64,000 nucleotides of DNA from Thermoleophilia bacterium SCSIO 60948 (GTDB taxonomy: Bacteria; Actinomycetota; Thermoleophilia; Solirubrobacterales; 70-9): assembly GCA_021496505.1 (NCBI GenBank), contig CP053031.1:930001-994000 (forward strand). Direction: 5' to 3'. The notes beneath the pieces were generated by a model. It was not told the DNA's origin and searched no databases. It was given only the letters and a program-made list of their open reading frames with translations. This document shows positions 1 to 7,571 of the stretch, piece by piece (within the stretch, counting starts at the first letter, position 1; each line of letters starts with the position of its first letter). The position numbers were made by a program, and so were the translations under genes.

Positions 1-624
1 GTCACCGACGTCGAGGCCCGCGACGGCAAGCTCGTCGCGCTGCGCCCGATCCTCCAGGACTCGGCGATCGTCGACGTCGCCTACGTCGGCGAGCCGGGGA
101 TCATCATCGGCCGCCTGAACGCGTTCGATCCGGTCGAGTCGGGCTCCGGCGCGGCCGAGGTCATCGATCTCGACGTCGAGCTGTCGGAGTTCTCGACCAA
201 GGCGCGCATGGTCACCCGCGGTGAGCAGCGCGGCGGCGACGTCAACATCGAGGACGCCGACGTGCTCGTCGGCGGCGGCCGCGGACTGGGCGAGAAGGAC
301 AACTTCAAGCTCGCCGAGGAGCTCGCCGAGGCGATGGGCGGAGCCGTTGCGGCGACCCGTGCGGTCGTCGACGCCGGTTGGTACCCCTACGCGACGCAGA
401 TCGGCCAGACGGGCAAGACCGTCGCGCCGAAGCTCTACCTCGCGGCCGGCATCTCCGGTGCGATCCAGCACAAGGTCGGGATGCAGAACTCCGAGAACAT
501 CCTCGCGATCAACAAGGACCCGAACGCGCCCATCTTCGAGTTCTGCGACCTCGGCGTCGTCGGCGACCTGCACAAGATCGTCCCGAAGCTGACCGAGGCG
601 ATCAAGGCCAAGAAGGGCGGCTGA
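1..624 (+). CDS. etfA: Electron transfer flavoprotein alpha subunit, 5' end missing
   Basis: The frame is open from the first base, so the N-terminal part lies outside the window and 207 residues remain. They correspond to the FAD-binding C-terminal domain of EtfA, with the motifs QIGQTGKTV and AAGISGAIQH, followed by NILAINKDPNAPIF and a final GDLHKIVPKL. In this family the domain holds the flavin that carries electrons from acyl-CoA dehydrogenases to the membrane quinone pool. The gene lies 7 bases before an ETF-quinone oxidoreductase, its direct electron acceptor; the partner etfB is expected just upstream, outside the window. Identity is firm from motif order. Confidence 0.95.
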   Translation, partial: VTDVEARDGKLVALRPILQDSAIVDVAYVGEPGIIIGRLNAFDPVESGSGAAEVIDLDVELSEFSTKARMVTRGEQRGGDVNIEDADVLVGGGRGLGEKDNFKLAEELAEAMGGAVAATRAVVDAGWYPYATQIGQTGKTVAPKLYLAAGISGAIQHKVGMQNSENILAINKDPNAPIFEFCDLGVVGDLHKIVPKLTEAIKAKKGG

Positions 625-631
625 GCCGACC

Positions 632-2338
632 GTGGAAGTCATCCCCGAGCAGTTCCCGCCGCCGGTCGACGAGACCGGTGAGTTCATCGCCGCGCCGACC
701 GATCCCGAGGACGAGCGGATCGAGGTCGGGGTCGCGATCGTCGGTGGCGGGACCGCCGGCCTGGCCTGCGCCAACCGGATCTTCCAGCGCCTGGAGACCG
801 AACCCGAGCTGCTCGAGCAGCTCGGGGAGGTCCCGGTCGCGGTGATCGAGAAGGGCAAGGCCTGCGGAGCGCACACGCTGTCGGGGGCGAACATGAACCC
901 GTCGGCGATGCGCGAGCTGTTCCCCGACCTCGACCCGGAGGACTGGCCGTTCTCCTACGGCGAGGTCACCAAGGACGCCGTCTATCTGATGACGAAGAAG
1001 GCGGCGCTTCCGCTCAAGCCGATGCCGCCGAACTTCCGCAACCACGGCAACTACGGCATCTCGGTGGCGAAGCTGTCGCGGTTCCTGGCCGAGAAGGCCG
1101 AGGAGGCGGGCGCCTACGTCCTCACGGAGACGGTCGCCGACAAGCTGCTCGTCTCCGACCGGATCGTCCGCGGCGTGCGCTCGGGCGACCGCGGCCGCGA
1201 CCGCGAGGGCAAGGAGATGGGCAACTTCGAGCCCGGCTCCGATCTGATCGCCAAGGCGACGGTGCTCGCCGAGGGCACGCTCGGCCACCTGACGCAGGCC
1301 GCCCGCGAGGAGTTCGACCTCGAGGGCGCGCTCCCGGTCCGCTGGGAGCTCGGCGTCAAGGAGGTCTGGGAGGTGCCCGAGCCGCTCGACCGCGTCATCC
1401 ACACGATGGGCTGGCCGCTTCGAAAGCGCGCCAAGTGGAACGAGTTCGGCGGCAGCTTCATCTACCCGATGGGCGAGGACAAGCTCTGTATCGGGATGGT
1501 CGTCGGCCTCGACTACACCGACGCGACGCTGTCGTGCCACGACCTGCTGCAGGAGTTCAAGACGCACCCGTTCATCCGCAAGCTGCTCAAGGGCGGCAAG
1601 CGCGTGGCGTGGGGCGCGAAGACGATCCCCTCGGGCGGCTACTGGTCGATGCCGCGCTCGCTCACGGTGCCGGGCATGCTGATGGTCGGCGACGCCGCGA
1701 ACATGGTCAACGTGCCGACGCTCAAGGGCGTCCACTACGGCATGCACGCCGGGATGTACGCGGCCGACGCGATCGTCGACGCGCTCAAGGCCGATCCCGA
1801 GTCGGTCAACTTCGACGCCTACCACGAGAAGGTCCACTCCTCGCAGATCGGCAAGGAGCTGTATGAGTCGCGCAACATGCGCGCGCCGTTCTCGCGCGGC
1901 TTCTTCGTCGGCGGCGCGATCGCCAGCGCGATGACCGTCACGAAGGGCAACTTCCCGGGCGGCAAGTGGTCCTATGAGGACGACACCGAGATCCCGATGG
2001 TCGAGGGCAAGGCCTCGAAGAGCTACCCCGAGCCCGACAACGAGCTGACGTTCAACAAGCTCGATTCGGTCTTCCTGTCGGGCAACGCGACCCGCGACTC
2101 GGCGCCGAACCACGTGCGGATCCAGGAGAAGGTCCCGCGGACGCTCGCCCAGACGTGGGTCTCGCTCTGCCCGGCGCAGGTGTATGAGATCCCCGAGGCC
2201 CAGCTCGAGAGCGGCGCGAGCGAGGTCGACGTCCACGTGACGCCCTCGAACTGCGTCCAGTGCGGAGCCATCAACGCCAAGGGCGGTCGCCTGACGATGC
2301 CCGAGGGTGGCGACGGGCCGCTCTACCAGGAGGTCTGA
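632..2338 (+). CDS. Electron transfer flavoprotein-quinone oxidoreductase
   Basis: A 568-residue flavoprotein that takes electrons from ETF and reduces membrane quinone. The N-terminal dinucleotide-binding motif VAIVGGGTAGLA sits at residues 35-46, and the whole length matches the ETF-QO/FixC family including the C-terminal ferredoxin-like segment. The GTG start at 632 is 7 bases after etfA, so the two are cotranscribed. The odd point is the cluster: ETF-QO normally has four cysteines for a [4Fe-4S] centre, the last three as CxxCxxC. Here Cys513, Cys541 and Cys544 are present, but the fourth position is Ile547 (NCVQCGAINAK). The cluster may be [3Fe-4S], use another ligand, or be lost. The family call is secure; the redox centre is uncertain. 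Confidence 0.92.
   Translation: MEVIPEQFPPPVDETGEFIAAPTDPEDERIEVGVAIVGGGTAGLACANRIFQRLETEPELLEQLGEVPVAVIEKGKACGAHTLSGANMNPSAMRELFPDLDPEDWPFSYGEVTKDAVYLMTKKAALPLKPMPPNFRNHGNYGISVAKLSRFLAEKAEEAGAYVLTETVADKLLVSDRIVRGVRSGDRGRDREGKEMGNFEPGSDLIAKATVLAEGTLGHLTQAAREEFDLEGALPVRWELGVKEVWEVPEPLDRVIHTMGWPLRKRAKWNEFGGSFIYPMGEDKLCIGMVVGLDYTDATLSCHDLLQEFKTHPFIRKLLKGGKRVAWGAKTIPSGGYWSMPRSLTVPGMLMVGDAANMVNVPTLKGVHYGMHAGMYAADAIVDALKADPESVNFDAYHEKVHSSQIGKELYESRNMRAPFSRGFFVGGAIASAMTVTKGNFPGGKWSYEDDTEIPMVEGKASKSYPEPDNELTFNKLDSVFLSGNATRDSAPNHVRIQEKVPRTLAQTWVSLCPAQVYEIPEAQLESGASEVDVHVTPSNCVQCGAINAKGGRLTMPEGGDGPLYQEV
2328..2333 (+). promoter_or_regulatory. Shine-Dalgarno site deciding a TTG start
   Basis: A perfect AGGAGG lies inside the last codons of the ETF-QO gene, 10 bases before TTG 2344. 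It supports TTG 2344 as the start of the GNAT gene rather than an upstream codon inside ETF-QO, and indicates coupled translation. Confidence 0.7.
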
Positions 2339-2343
2339 TCGGG

Positions 2344-3003
2344 TTGCCGGATGGGGGCGAGGATCGATCCGGCCCCCATTTCGGCCCCGACGCCGGAACC
2401 ACGGCGCTGCGGCTCCGCGACGGCGCCGAGCTGTGCGTGCGGGCGATCCGGACATCCGACCGCGAAGCGCTCGCCGCCGGCTTCGCGGCGATGTCCGACG
2501 ACTCGCGCTACCAGCGCTTCCTGACGCCGATCCACGAGCTCTCCGATCGACAGCTCGACTACCTCACCGACCTCGACCACGACTCGCACGAGGCGCTGAT
2601 CGCCTTCGATCCGCAGACCGGTCGCTTCGCGGGGGTGGCGCGATTCGTCCGCCTCGCCGATCCGACCGCGGCGGAGGCGGCGGTCACGGTTCACGACGAC
2701 TGGCAGGGGAGGGGCGTCGGCACCGCCCTCTGCAACATGCTCTCCGACCGCGCCCGTGAGGTCGGGGTCGAGCGCTTCACAGCGGTCCTGCTCGCCTCGA
2801 ATCGCGGCATGCTCGACGTCCTCTCCTCGCTCGGTCCCGCGCACGTGATCTCGCAGGAGGGGTCGACGATCGAAGTCGAGGTCGACCTCCCCGAGAACGG
2901 GATCGGCGACCACATGCGGGGCGTGCTCCGGGTGATGGCCGGTGGCGCGGTCGAGCTCGCGACCCCGCCGTGGGGGCTGCGAGCGCAGCCGCGCCGGCGC
3001 TAG
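2344..3003 (+). CDS. GNAT family N-acetyltransferase
   Basis: A 219-residue acetyltransferase of the GNAT fold. The acetyl-CoA pyrophosphate loop is visible as QGRGVGTALC, preceded by the beta strand AAVTVHDDW. The N-terminal half (RDGAELCVRAIRTSDREAL, then SRYQRFL) resembles the catalytic domain of Pat-type protein lysine acetyltransferases, but no cyclic-nucleotide or CoA-ligase domain is attached, so the substrate is unknown. TTG 2344 is chosen because AGGAGG sits 10 bases upstream and no ATG or GTG fits better. It follows ETF-QO by 5 bases and probably shares its transcript. Its TAG stop (3001-3003) overlaps the stop of the convergent hydrolase in a shared CTAG. Confidence 0.82.
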   Translation: MPDGGEDRSGPHFGPDAGTTALRLRDGAELCVRAIRTSDREALAAGFAAMSDDSRYQRFLTPIHELSDRQLDYLTDLDHDSHEALIAFDPQTGRFAGVARFVRLADPTAAEAAVTVHDDWQGRGVGTALCNMLSDRAREVGVERFTAVLLASNRGMLDVLSSLGPAHVISQEGSTIEVEVDLPENGIGDHMRGVLRVMAGGAVELATPPWGLRAQPRRR

Positions 3004-3881
3004 CCGACGGCCACCCGGGCACGGACGAACTCCCCGATCGCGGCGGCCACCGCCTCGGGGCGGTCGAGGGGTGAGAACGCTCGCGCCGATTCGACCGCCA
3101 CCAGGCGCGAGTCGGGGAGCATCGCGTTCATCCGCTCGGCGTCGGAGAGCCGGAAGAAGGGGTCGTTCTCGCCCCAGACCAGCAGCGCCGGACGGCCGAA
3201 CCCGCGAAGCCGCTGGGCCGCCTCGAGCGTCTGGACCTTGCTCGCTCCCGACATCAGCTTGCGGGCGTCGCGAGCGATCCGAGTGTCGGAGAGCAGCGGC
3301 CCGACCCACGAATCGACGAGCGCAGGGTCCATCGGCTGCTCGACGAGGAGGCCGTAGAGCAGGCGGCGCAACCGCTTCGAGCGCAGCGTCGATCGGATCG
3401 CGCCCATGCCCCCGGGCGCCCGCGCGAGCGGAGGGAGCACGCTGAAGGGGAACGGCGGGAAGCGCTCGAACATGTCGCAGTTCGTCAGCACGAGGCTCTC
3501 GATCCGCGCCTCGTGGCGAGTCGCGAGGATCTGGGAGATCGCGCCGCCCGAGTCGTTCCCGACGACGGTCGCCTCATCGACGCCGATCTCGTCCATGAAC
3601 GCGACGATCAGCTCGGCGACGCCCGGGGGCGAGAGGTCGGCGTCGGGGTTCATAGGCAGGCGATGGGATCCGAGCGGCCAGTCGGCGACGATGCAGCGCG
3701 TCGAGCCCGCGAGCTCGGCGGCGACGCCGTCCCAGAGGCGTCCGTCGGCCAGGAACCCGTGGACGAAGAGGATCGGTGGGCCCGAGCCACCGCTGTCGCG
3801 GTAGCGCACCGGCCCGGACGTGAGCTCGGCGGTTCGTGACTCGAAGTGGTTCGTGCTCTCGGCGTCGGCTCTGGTGGTCAT
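3000..3881 (-). CDS. Alpha/beta hydrolase with Asp nucleophile
   Basis: A 293-residue alpha/beta-fold hydrolase. The oxyanion-hole motif FVHGF is at residues 39-43 and the nucleophile elbow reads VVGNDSGG, making Asp110 the likely nucleophile, as in haloalkane dehalogenases and epoxide hydrolases. The acid-loop motif LLVWGENDPFF follows. The C-terminal catalytic His expected just before F-x-x-L-D-x-P is replaced by Ala (RAFSPLDRPE), so the usual triad is incomplete. The codons are ATGATG; I prefer the second, 4 bases after GGAGG, over the first, only 1 base after it. The gene is divergent from a TetR regulator with a palindromic operator between them, so it is the probable regulated target. 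Substrate unknown. Confidence 0.8.
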   Translation of the reverse strand: MTTRADAESTNHFESRTAELTSGPVRYRDSGGSGPPILFVHGFLADGRLWDGVAAELAGSTRCIVADWPLGSHRLPMNPDADLSPPGVAELIVAFMDEIGVDEATVVGNDSGGAISQILATRHEARIESLVLTNCDMFERFPPFPFSVLPPLARAPGGMGAIRSTLRSKRLRRLLYGLLVEQPMDPALVDSWVGPLLSDTRIARDARKLMSGASKVQTLEAAQRLRGFGRPALLVWGENDPFFRLSDAERMNAMLPDSRLVAVESARAFSPLDRPEAVAAAIGEFVRARVAVG

Positions 3882-3933
3882 CATCCCTCCGGTCGAACGG
3901 TGGAGCCCAGCGGGCATCCGTGGCGCGGTACAG

Positions 3934-3958
3934 TTACATACATACAGCATGAATGTAA
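3934..3958. promoter_or_regulatory. 25-bp palindromic operator between hydrolase and TetR genes
   Basis: A near-perfect inverted repeat of the form TTACATNCATNCNGNATGNATGTAA, unusually AT-rich for this genome. It ends immediately before the ATG of the TetR gene at 3959 and lies about 50 bases upstream of the divergent hydrolase. Length and symmetry fit a TetR dimer (or dimer pair) site, implying autoregulation and control of the hydrolase. Confidence 0.8.
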
Positions 3959-4618
3959 ATGGGTGAAGACGAAACCGGGGATCCGGCGGGTGCCCGCGGG
4001 CGGCGGAGCCAGGCGGACCGCCGGCGCGAGACGCGCGCGAAGTTGATCGCCGCGGCGACGCGCCTGTTCGGCGAGCACGGCTACGCCGCGGTATCGACGA
4101 CAGCGGTCGCCGACGCCGCCGGGGTCACGCGCGGCGCCCTCTACCACCACTTCGCCGACAAGGGGGAGTTGTTCGCCGACGTCTACGAGACGCTCGAGCG
4201 CGACCTGCTGACGCGCGCCGGGAAGATGCTCGAGGAGCGCTCGGGGGACGGCGTCGCCGACGCGCTGCTGGCCACGGTGGAGATGCTGCTCGACGCCTGC
4301 CTCGAGCCGGCGACGGTCCAAATCCTGCTCCGCGACGCCCCGGCGGTGCTGGGGTGGGCGCGGTGGCGTGAGATCGGGATGCGCTACGGCCTCGGCCTGA
4401 TCGAGGCCTCGCTTAACGCGGGGATCGAGGCGGGCGAGCTGCGGCGGGCGCCCGTGCGGCCCACCGCCCACGCGATGCTCGGGGCCTTCGACGAGCTCGC
4501 CCTCTGGGTCGCGAACTCCGATGATCCATCGGGCGCCCGCGACGAGGCGAGCGAGACGATGCGGCTGCTGATCGACGACCTCCGGCGCGCCCCGGAGGAT
4601 GCGTCTGGGGCGGCTTAG
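3959..4618 (+). CDS. TetR family transcriptional regulator
   Basis: A 219-residue one-domain repressor. The N-terminal helix-turn-helix is clear: RAKLIAAATRLFGEHGYAAV, then TTAVADAAGVTRGALYHHF and DKGELF, the signature of the TetR DNA-binding domain. The C-terminal ligand domain is not assignable. The ATG at 3959 directly abuts a 25-bp palindrome, so a bound repressor would cover its own start. By arrangement it probably controls the divergent hydrolase and itself; the effector is unknown. Its TAG stop forms part of the promoter hexamer of the next gene, rpmE. Confidence 0.93.
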   Translation: MGEDETGDPAGARGRRSQADRRRETRAKLIAAATRLFGEHGYAAVSTTAVADAAGVTRGALYHHFADKGELFADVYETLERDLLTRAGKMLEERSGDGVADALLATVEMLLDACLEPATVQILLRDAPAVLGWARWREIGMRYGLGLIEASLNAGIEAGELRRAPVRPTAHAMLGAFDELALWVANSDDPSGARDEASETMRLLIDDLRRAPEDASGAA

Positions 4619-4621
4619 AAT
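4616..4621 (+). promoter_or_regulatory. -10 hexamer TAGAAT for leaderless rpmE
   Basis: TAGAAT ends 8 bases before the GTG start at 4630, so transcription would begin at or within a few bases of the start codon. It overlaps the TAG stop of the TetR gene. No clear -35 is seen. Confidence 0.55.
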
Positions 4622-4629
4622 AGGTAGGC

Positions 4630-4836
4630 GTGAAGACCGAGATCCATCCCGAGTACGTGCGCTCACACGTTGTCTGCTCGTGCGGCAACGAGTTCGAGAC
4701 CCGCTCGACCAAGCCCGAGATCCGCGTCGAGATCTGCTCCGCCTGCCACCCGTTCTACACCGGCAAGCAGAAGCTGGTCGACACCGGCGGCCGAGTAGAG
4801 CGCTTCCGCCGCCGCGCCGCCCGTTCGGCGAAGTAG
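4630..4836 (+). CDS. rpmE: 50S ribosomal protein L31, zinc-binding type
   Basis: A 68-residue ribosomal protein of the large subunit. It has the L31 signature (KTEIHPEY at the N-terminus, then [10 protein letters not shown]) and the four zinc-ligand cysteines of the C+ form: Cys16, Cys18, Cys36 and Cys39. The start is GTG, 8 bases after a TAGAAT hexamer, so the mRNA may be leaderless. Position before prfA and prmC is the conserved actinobacterial arrangement. Zinc-containing L31 is commonly replaced by a zinc-free paralogue under zinc starvation; no second copy is visible here. Confidence 0.97.
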   Translation: MKTEIHPEYVRSHVVCSCGNEFETRSTKPEIRVEICSACHPFYTGKQKLVDTGGRVERFRRRAARSAK

Positions 4837-4938
4837 CTCGCGGGCGGGCGGCCGCTCCGCCTCGCGAGTTATCGCCGAATACGTCAAACCGGTACTTCGC
4901 GCATCGCGGGGCCGATCCGGGCTCTGGGTAGCCGCGGG

Positions 4939-4944
4939 TAGCCT
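4939..4944 (+). promoter_or_regulatory. -10 hexamer TAGCCT upstream of prfA
   Basis: TAGCCT lies 9 bases before ATG 4954 and only 3 before GTG 4948. A normal distance from hexamer to transcription start favours ATG 4954 as a near-leaderless start. The same hexamer is found before five other plus- or minus-strand genes in this window. Confidence 0.5.
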
Positions 4945-4953
4945 GGGGTGGCG

Positions 4954-6030
4954 ATGATCGAGGCTTTGGTCAATCAGATCGAGGGGCGTTACGCCGAGCT
5001 CGAGCGGCTGATGAGCGATCCCGAGGTGATCTCGGATCGTGAGCGCTATGCCGAGGTCGGGCGGGCGTACCGCGAGCTCTCGGAGGGCGCTCGGCTGGCG
5101 TCCGAATGGCGGTCGCTGAGCGACGACATCGAGGGCGCCCGCGAGCTGCTCGCCGAGGACGGTGAGGACGCGGAGATGCGAAAGATCGTCACCGACGGGC
5201 CCGAGCGCCTGGCGACGATCGAGGAGGAGCTCCGCCTCGCGATGGTCGAGCGTGACCCCAACGACGACAAGAACGTGATCATCGAGATCCGCGCCGGGGC
5301 GGGGGGCGACGAGGCCGCCCTGTTCGCGGGCGACCTCTACAAGATGCTGACCCGCTACGCCGACGAGCGGGGCTTCAGCTCGGCGCCGCTCGCGGCATCC
5401 GAGGCGGAGGTCGGTGGCTTTCGCGAGGTCACCTTCGAGATCAAGGGCGGGGGTGCCTACTCCGTGTTCAAGTTCGAGGGCGGCACGCACCGCGTCCAGC
5501 GCGTCCCGAAGACGGAGTCGCAGGGACGCATCCACACGTCGACCGCCACCGTCGCGGTCCTGCCGGAGGCCGAGGAGGTCGACGTCGAGATCGACCCCAA
5601 CGACCTCCAGATCGACGTCTATCGCTCGTCGGGCCCCGGCGGGCAGTCGGTCAACACGACCGACTCCGCCGTCCGGATAACGCACCGCCCGAGCGGGATC
5701 GTCGTCTCGATGCAGGACGAGAAGTCCCAGCTCCAGAACCGCGACAAGGCGATGCGCGTGCTCCGCGCCCGTCTCTATGAGCGCAAGGTCGCCGAGCAGC
5801 AGGCCGAGATCGCTGCCGAGCGCCGCTCGCAGGTCGGCTCGGGCGAGCGCTCGGAGAAGGTGCGGACCTACAACTTCCCCCAGGGTCGGGTCACCGATCA
5901 CCGGATCAAGCACACCTCGCACGACCTCGAGGGAGTGCTCGCGGGGGCGCTGCGCGAGTTCACGGACGCGCTCTCGGCCGAGGAGCGCCGCGGGCGCCTG
6001 GCCGCCCAGGCCGAGCCGGCCGAGGCCTGA
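4954..6030 (+). CDS. prfA: Peptide chain release factor 1
   Basis: Release factor 1, which reads UAA and UAG and triggers peptide release on the ribosome. The catalytic GGQ loop is present (SSGPGGQSVNTTDSAVRITH) and the domain order and length (358 residues) match RF1. The downstream prmC methylates the GGQ glutamine. ATG 4954 is chosen over the in-frame GTG 4948 because a TAGCCT hexamer ends 9 bases before it. Upstream, 4837-4938 contains no gene. Confidence 0.96.
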   Translation: MIEALVNQIEGRYAELERLMSDPEVISDRERYAEVGRAYRELSEGARLASEWRSLSDDIEGARELLAEDGEDAEMRKIVTDGPERLATIEEELRLAMVERDPNDDKNVIIEIRAGAGGDEAALFAGDLYKMLTRYADERGFSSAPLAASEAEVGGFREVTFEIKGGGAYSVFKFEGGTHRVQRVPKTESQGRIHTSTATVAVLPEAEEVDVEIDPNDLQIDVYRSSGPGGQSVNTTDSAVRITHRPSGIVVSMQDEKSQLQNRDKAMRVLRARLYERKVAEQQAEIAAERRSQVGSGERSEKVRTYNFPQGRVTDHRIKHTSHDLEGVLAGALREFTDALSAEERRGRLAAQAEPAEA

Positions 6031-6040
6031 GCGCCGGACC

Positions 6041-6871
6041 TTGGCGGGGGCGCGGATCGGAGAGGCGATCGGCGGCGCGGTCGACGCGCTCGCTGCCGCG
6101 GGCGTCGACGATCCGAGGCTCGATGCCGAGCTGATGCTGAGCGCGATCGTCGGCCTGCCTCGCGCCGAGCTCGCGATCAGCCGCGAGCGCGAGCTCGAGC
6201 CGAGTCAGTCGCGCAGGTTCGCCGACGACGTCCGCCGCCGCCTGCGCCGTGAGCCGGTCGCCTACATCGTCGGCGGCCGCGGCTTTCGCAACCTCTGGCT
6301 CGAGGTCGACCGGCGAGTGCTGATACCGAGGCCCGAGACCGAACTCCTCGTCGAGCTCGCGCTCGAGCTCTCGCCCTCGACGGTCCTGGACGTCGGCACG
6401 GGCTCGGGCGCGATCGCGCTCGCCGTCGCCGACGAGTTGCCCGGCGCTCGCGTGAGCGCCTACGACACGAGCCCGGACGCGATCGACGTGGCGCGCCGCA
6501 ACGCGACGCGGCTCGGGCTCGCCGACCAGGTCGAGCTCGGCGTGACGCCGCCCGTCGGCGAGCGCTTCGACCTGTTGCTTGCGAACCTCCCCTACATCGA
6601 CACCGCCGACCTGCGAGACCTCGCGCCCGAGATCACCGACCACGAGCCGCGGGCGGCCCTCGACGGCGGACCGGGCGGGCTCGGCCCGATCGAGGCGCTG
6701 CTCGGAGAGCTCTCGCTGGCGACGTTCACCGCCGAGGCGATCGGGCTCGAGGTCGGCGACGGCCAGGCGCGGGCGGTCGCCGGGCTGCTTCGTCGAGCGG
6801 GGTATGAGCGCACCGAGATCCGCCACGACCTGGCCCGGATCGAGCGCGTCGTCGCGGGGTGGCGCGTGTGA
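6041..6871 (+). CDS. prmC: Release factor glutamine methyltransferase
   Basis: An S-adenosylmethionine-dependent enzyme that methylates the GGQ glutamine of release factors. An N-terminal helical domain is followed by AYIVGGRGFRNLW, the typical RPETE motif (IPRPETELLVE) and the SAM-binding LDVGTGSGAIAL. The substrate-binding motif, usually NPPY, reads NLPY here. The length, 276 residues, is normal. The start is a TTG 10 bases after prfA; no ATG or GTG lies in the first 30 codons, and the Shine-Dalgarno site is weak, so coupling to prfA is likely. Its TGA overlaps the next gene in GTGA. Confidence 0.93.
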   Translation: MAGARIGEAIGGAVDALAAAGVDDPRLDAELMLSAIVGLPRAELAISRERELEPSQSRRFADDVRRRLRREPVAYIVGGRGFRNLWLEVDRRVLIPRPETELLVELALELSPSTVLDVGTGSGAIALAVADELPGARVSAYDTSPDAIDVARRNATRLGLADQVELGVTPPVGERFDLLLANLPYIDTADLRDLAPEITDHEPRAALDGGPGGLGPIEALLGELSLATFTAEAIGLEVGDGQARAVAGLLRRAGYERTEIRHDLARIERVVAGWRV

Positions 6872-7527
6872 CGGCGCGACGGGTATCGGCGCTGACGGAG
6901 CCCGCGATCGCGAAGGCCGCGCTCGAGCGCGTGATCGGGGGCGGCGGCGTCGTCGTGTTCCCCGCTGATGGCACCTACGGCCTCGCCTGCGATCCGCTCG
7001 ACCGGGCAGCCGTCGAGCGGATCCACGCGCTCAAGGGCCGCGACGACGGCAAGCCCTCGGCCGTCCTCTACTTCGCGCCGCTCGTCATGCGCGAGTTGCT
7101 CGGTGGGCTCGGGCCCGCGAGCTCGGCCGTCGTCGGCGCGCTGCTGCCCGGCCCCTTCACCCTCGTCCTCGCCAACCCCGAGCACCGCTATCCGCTCGCC
7201 TGCCGCGCGACTCCGGACCGGCTCGGGGTGCGCCTCATCGGAGGCCCCCTGGCGGGCGCCCGTACCCCCATCTTCCAGACGTCGGCGAACCTCAGCGGGA
7301 TGCCCTCGCCGGACTCGGTCGAGGGTCTCGACGACGCGCTCGCCGCCGGTGTCGATCTCGTCATCGACGGCGGTCGGCTGCCGGGCGCGGCGTCGACGGT
7401 GATCGACATCGCAAACGTCGATGCGGACGGGGAATGGAGCCTCTTGCGCGAGGGCGCGGTGCCCGCCGCCGAGGTCGAGCGACGGATCGCGAGAGTGCTG
7501 CGACCGGACGGATCGCCACGCGCCTGA
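6868..7527 (+). CDS. L-threonylcarbamoyladenylate synthase (Sua5/YrdC/YwlC)
   Basis: A 219-residue YrdC-domain protein that makes threonylcarbamoyl-AMP for the t6A37 tRNA modification. The nucleotide-binding strand GGVVVFPADGTYGLACD, the HALKGRD motif (family KxR) and the SANLSG motif are all present. The C-terminal Sua5 domain is absent, so it is the short form. GTG 6868 overlaps the prmC stop as GTGA and follows a GGGGTGG stretch; GTG 6859 is an alternative. prmC-sua5 adjacency is conserved in actinobacteria and beyond. Confidence 0.93.
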   Translation: MTARRVSALTEPAIAKAALERVIGGGGVVVFPADGTYGLACDPLDRAAVERIHALKGRDDGKPSAVLYFAPLVMRELLGGLGPASSAVVGALLPGPFTLVLANPEHRYPLACRATPDRLGVRLIGGPLAGARTPIFQTSANLSGMPSPDSVEGLDDALAAGVDLVIDGGRLPGAASTVIDIANVDADGEWSLLREGAVPAAEVERRIARVLRPDGSPRA

Positions 7528-7547
7528 TTTCCGCCTCTCCGATGGTC

Positions 7548-7553
7548 TAGTGT
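7548..7553 (+). promoter_or_regulatory. Possible -10 hexamer TAGTGT
   Basis: TAGTGT lies 18 bases before the ATG of the SRPBCC gene at 7572, with a GGAAAG stretch in the short leader. It fits a promoter giving a short-leader mRNA rather than a leaderless one. Confidence 0.35.
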
Positions 7554-7571
7554 GGACAACGGAAAGCATTC

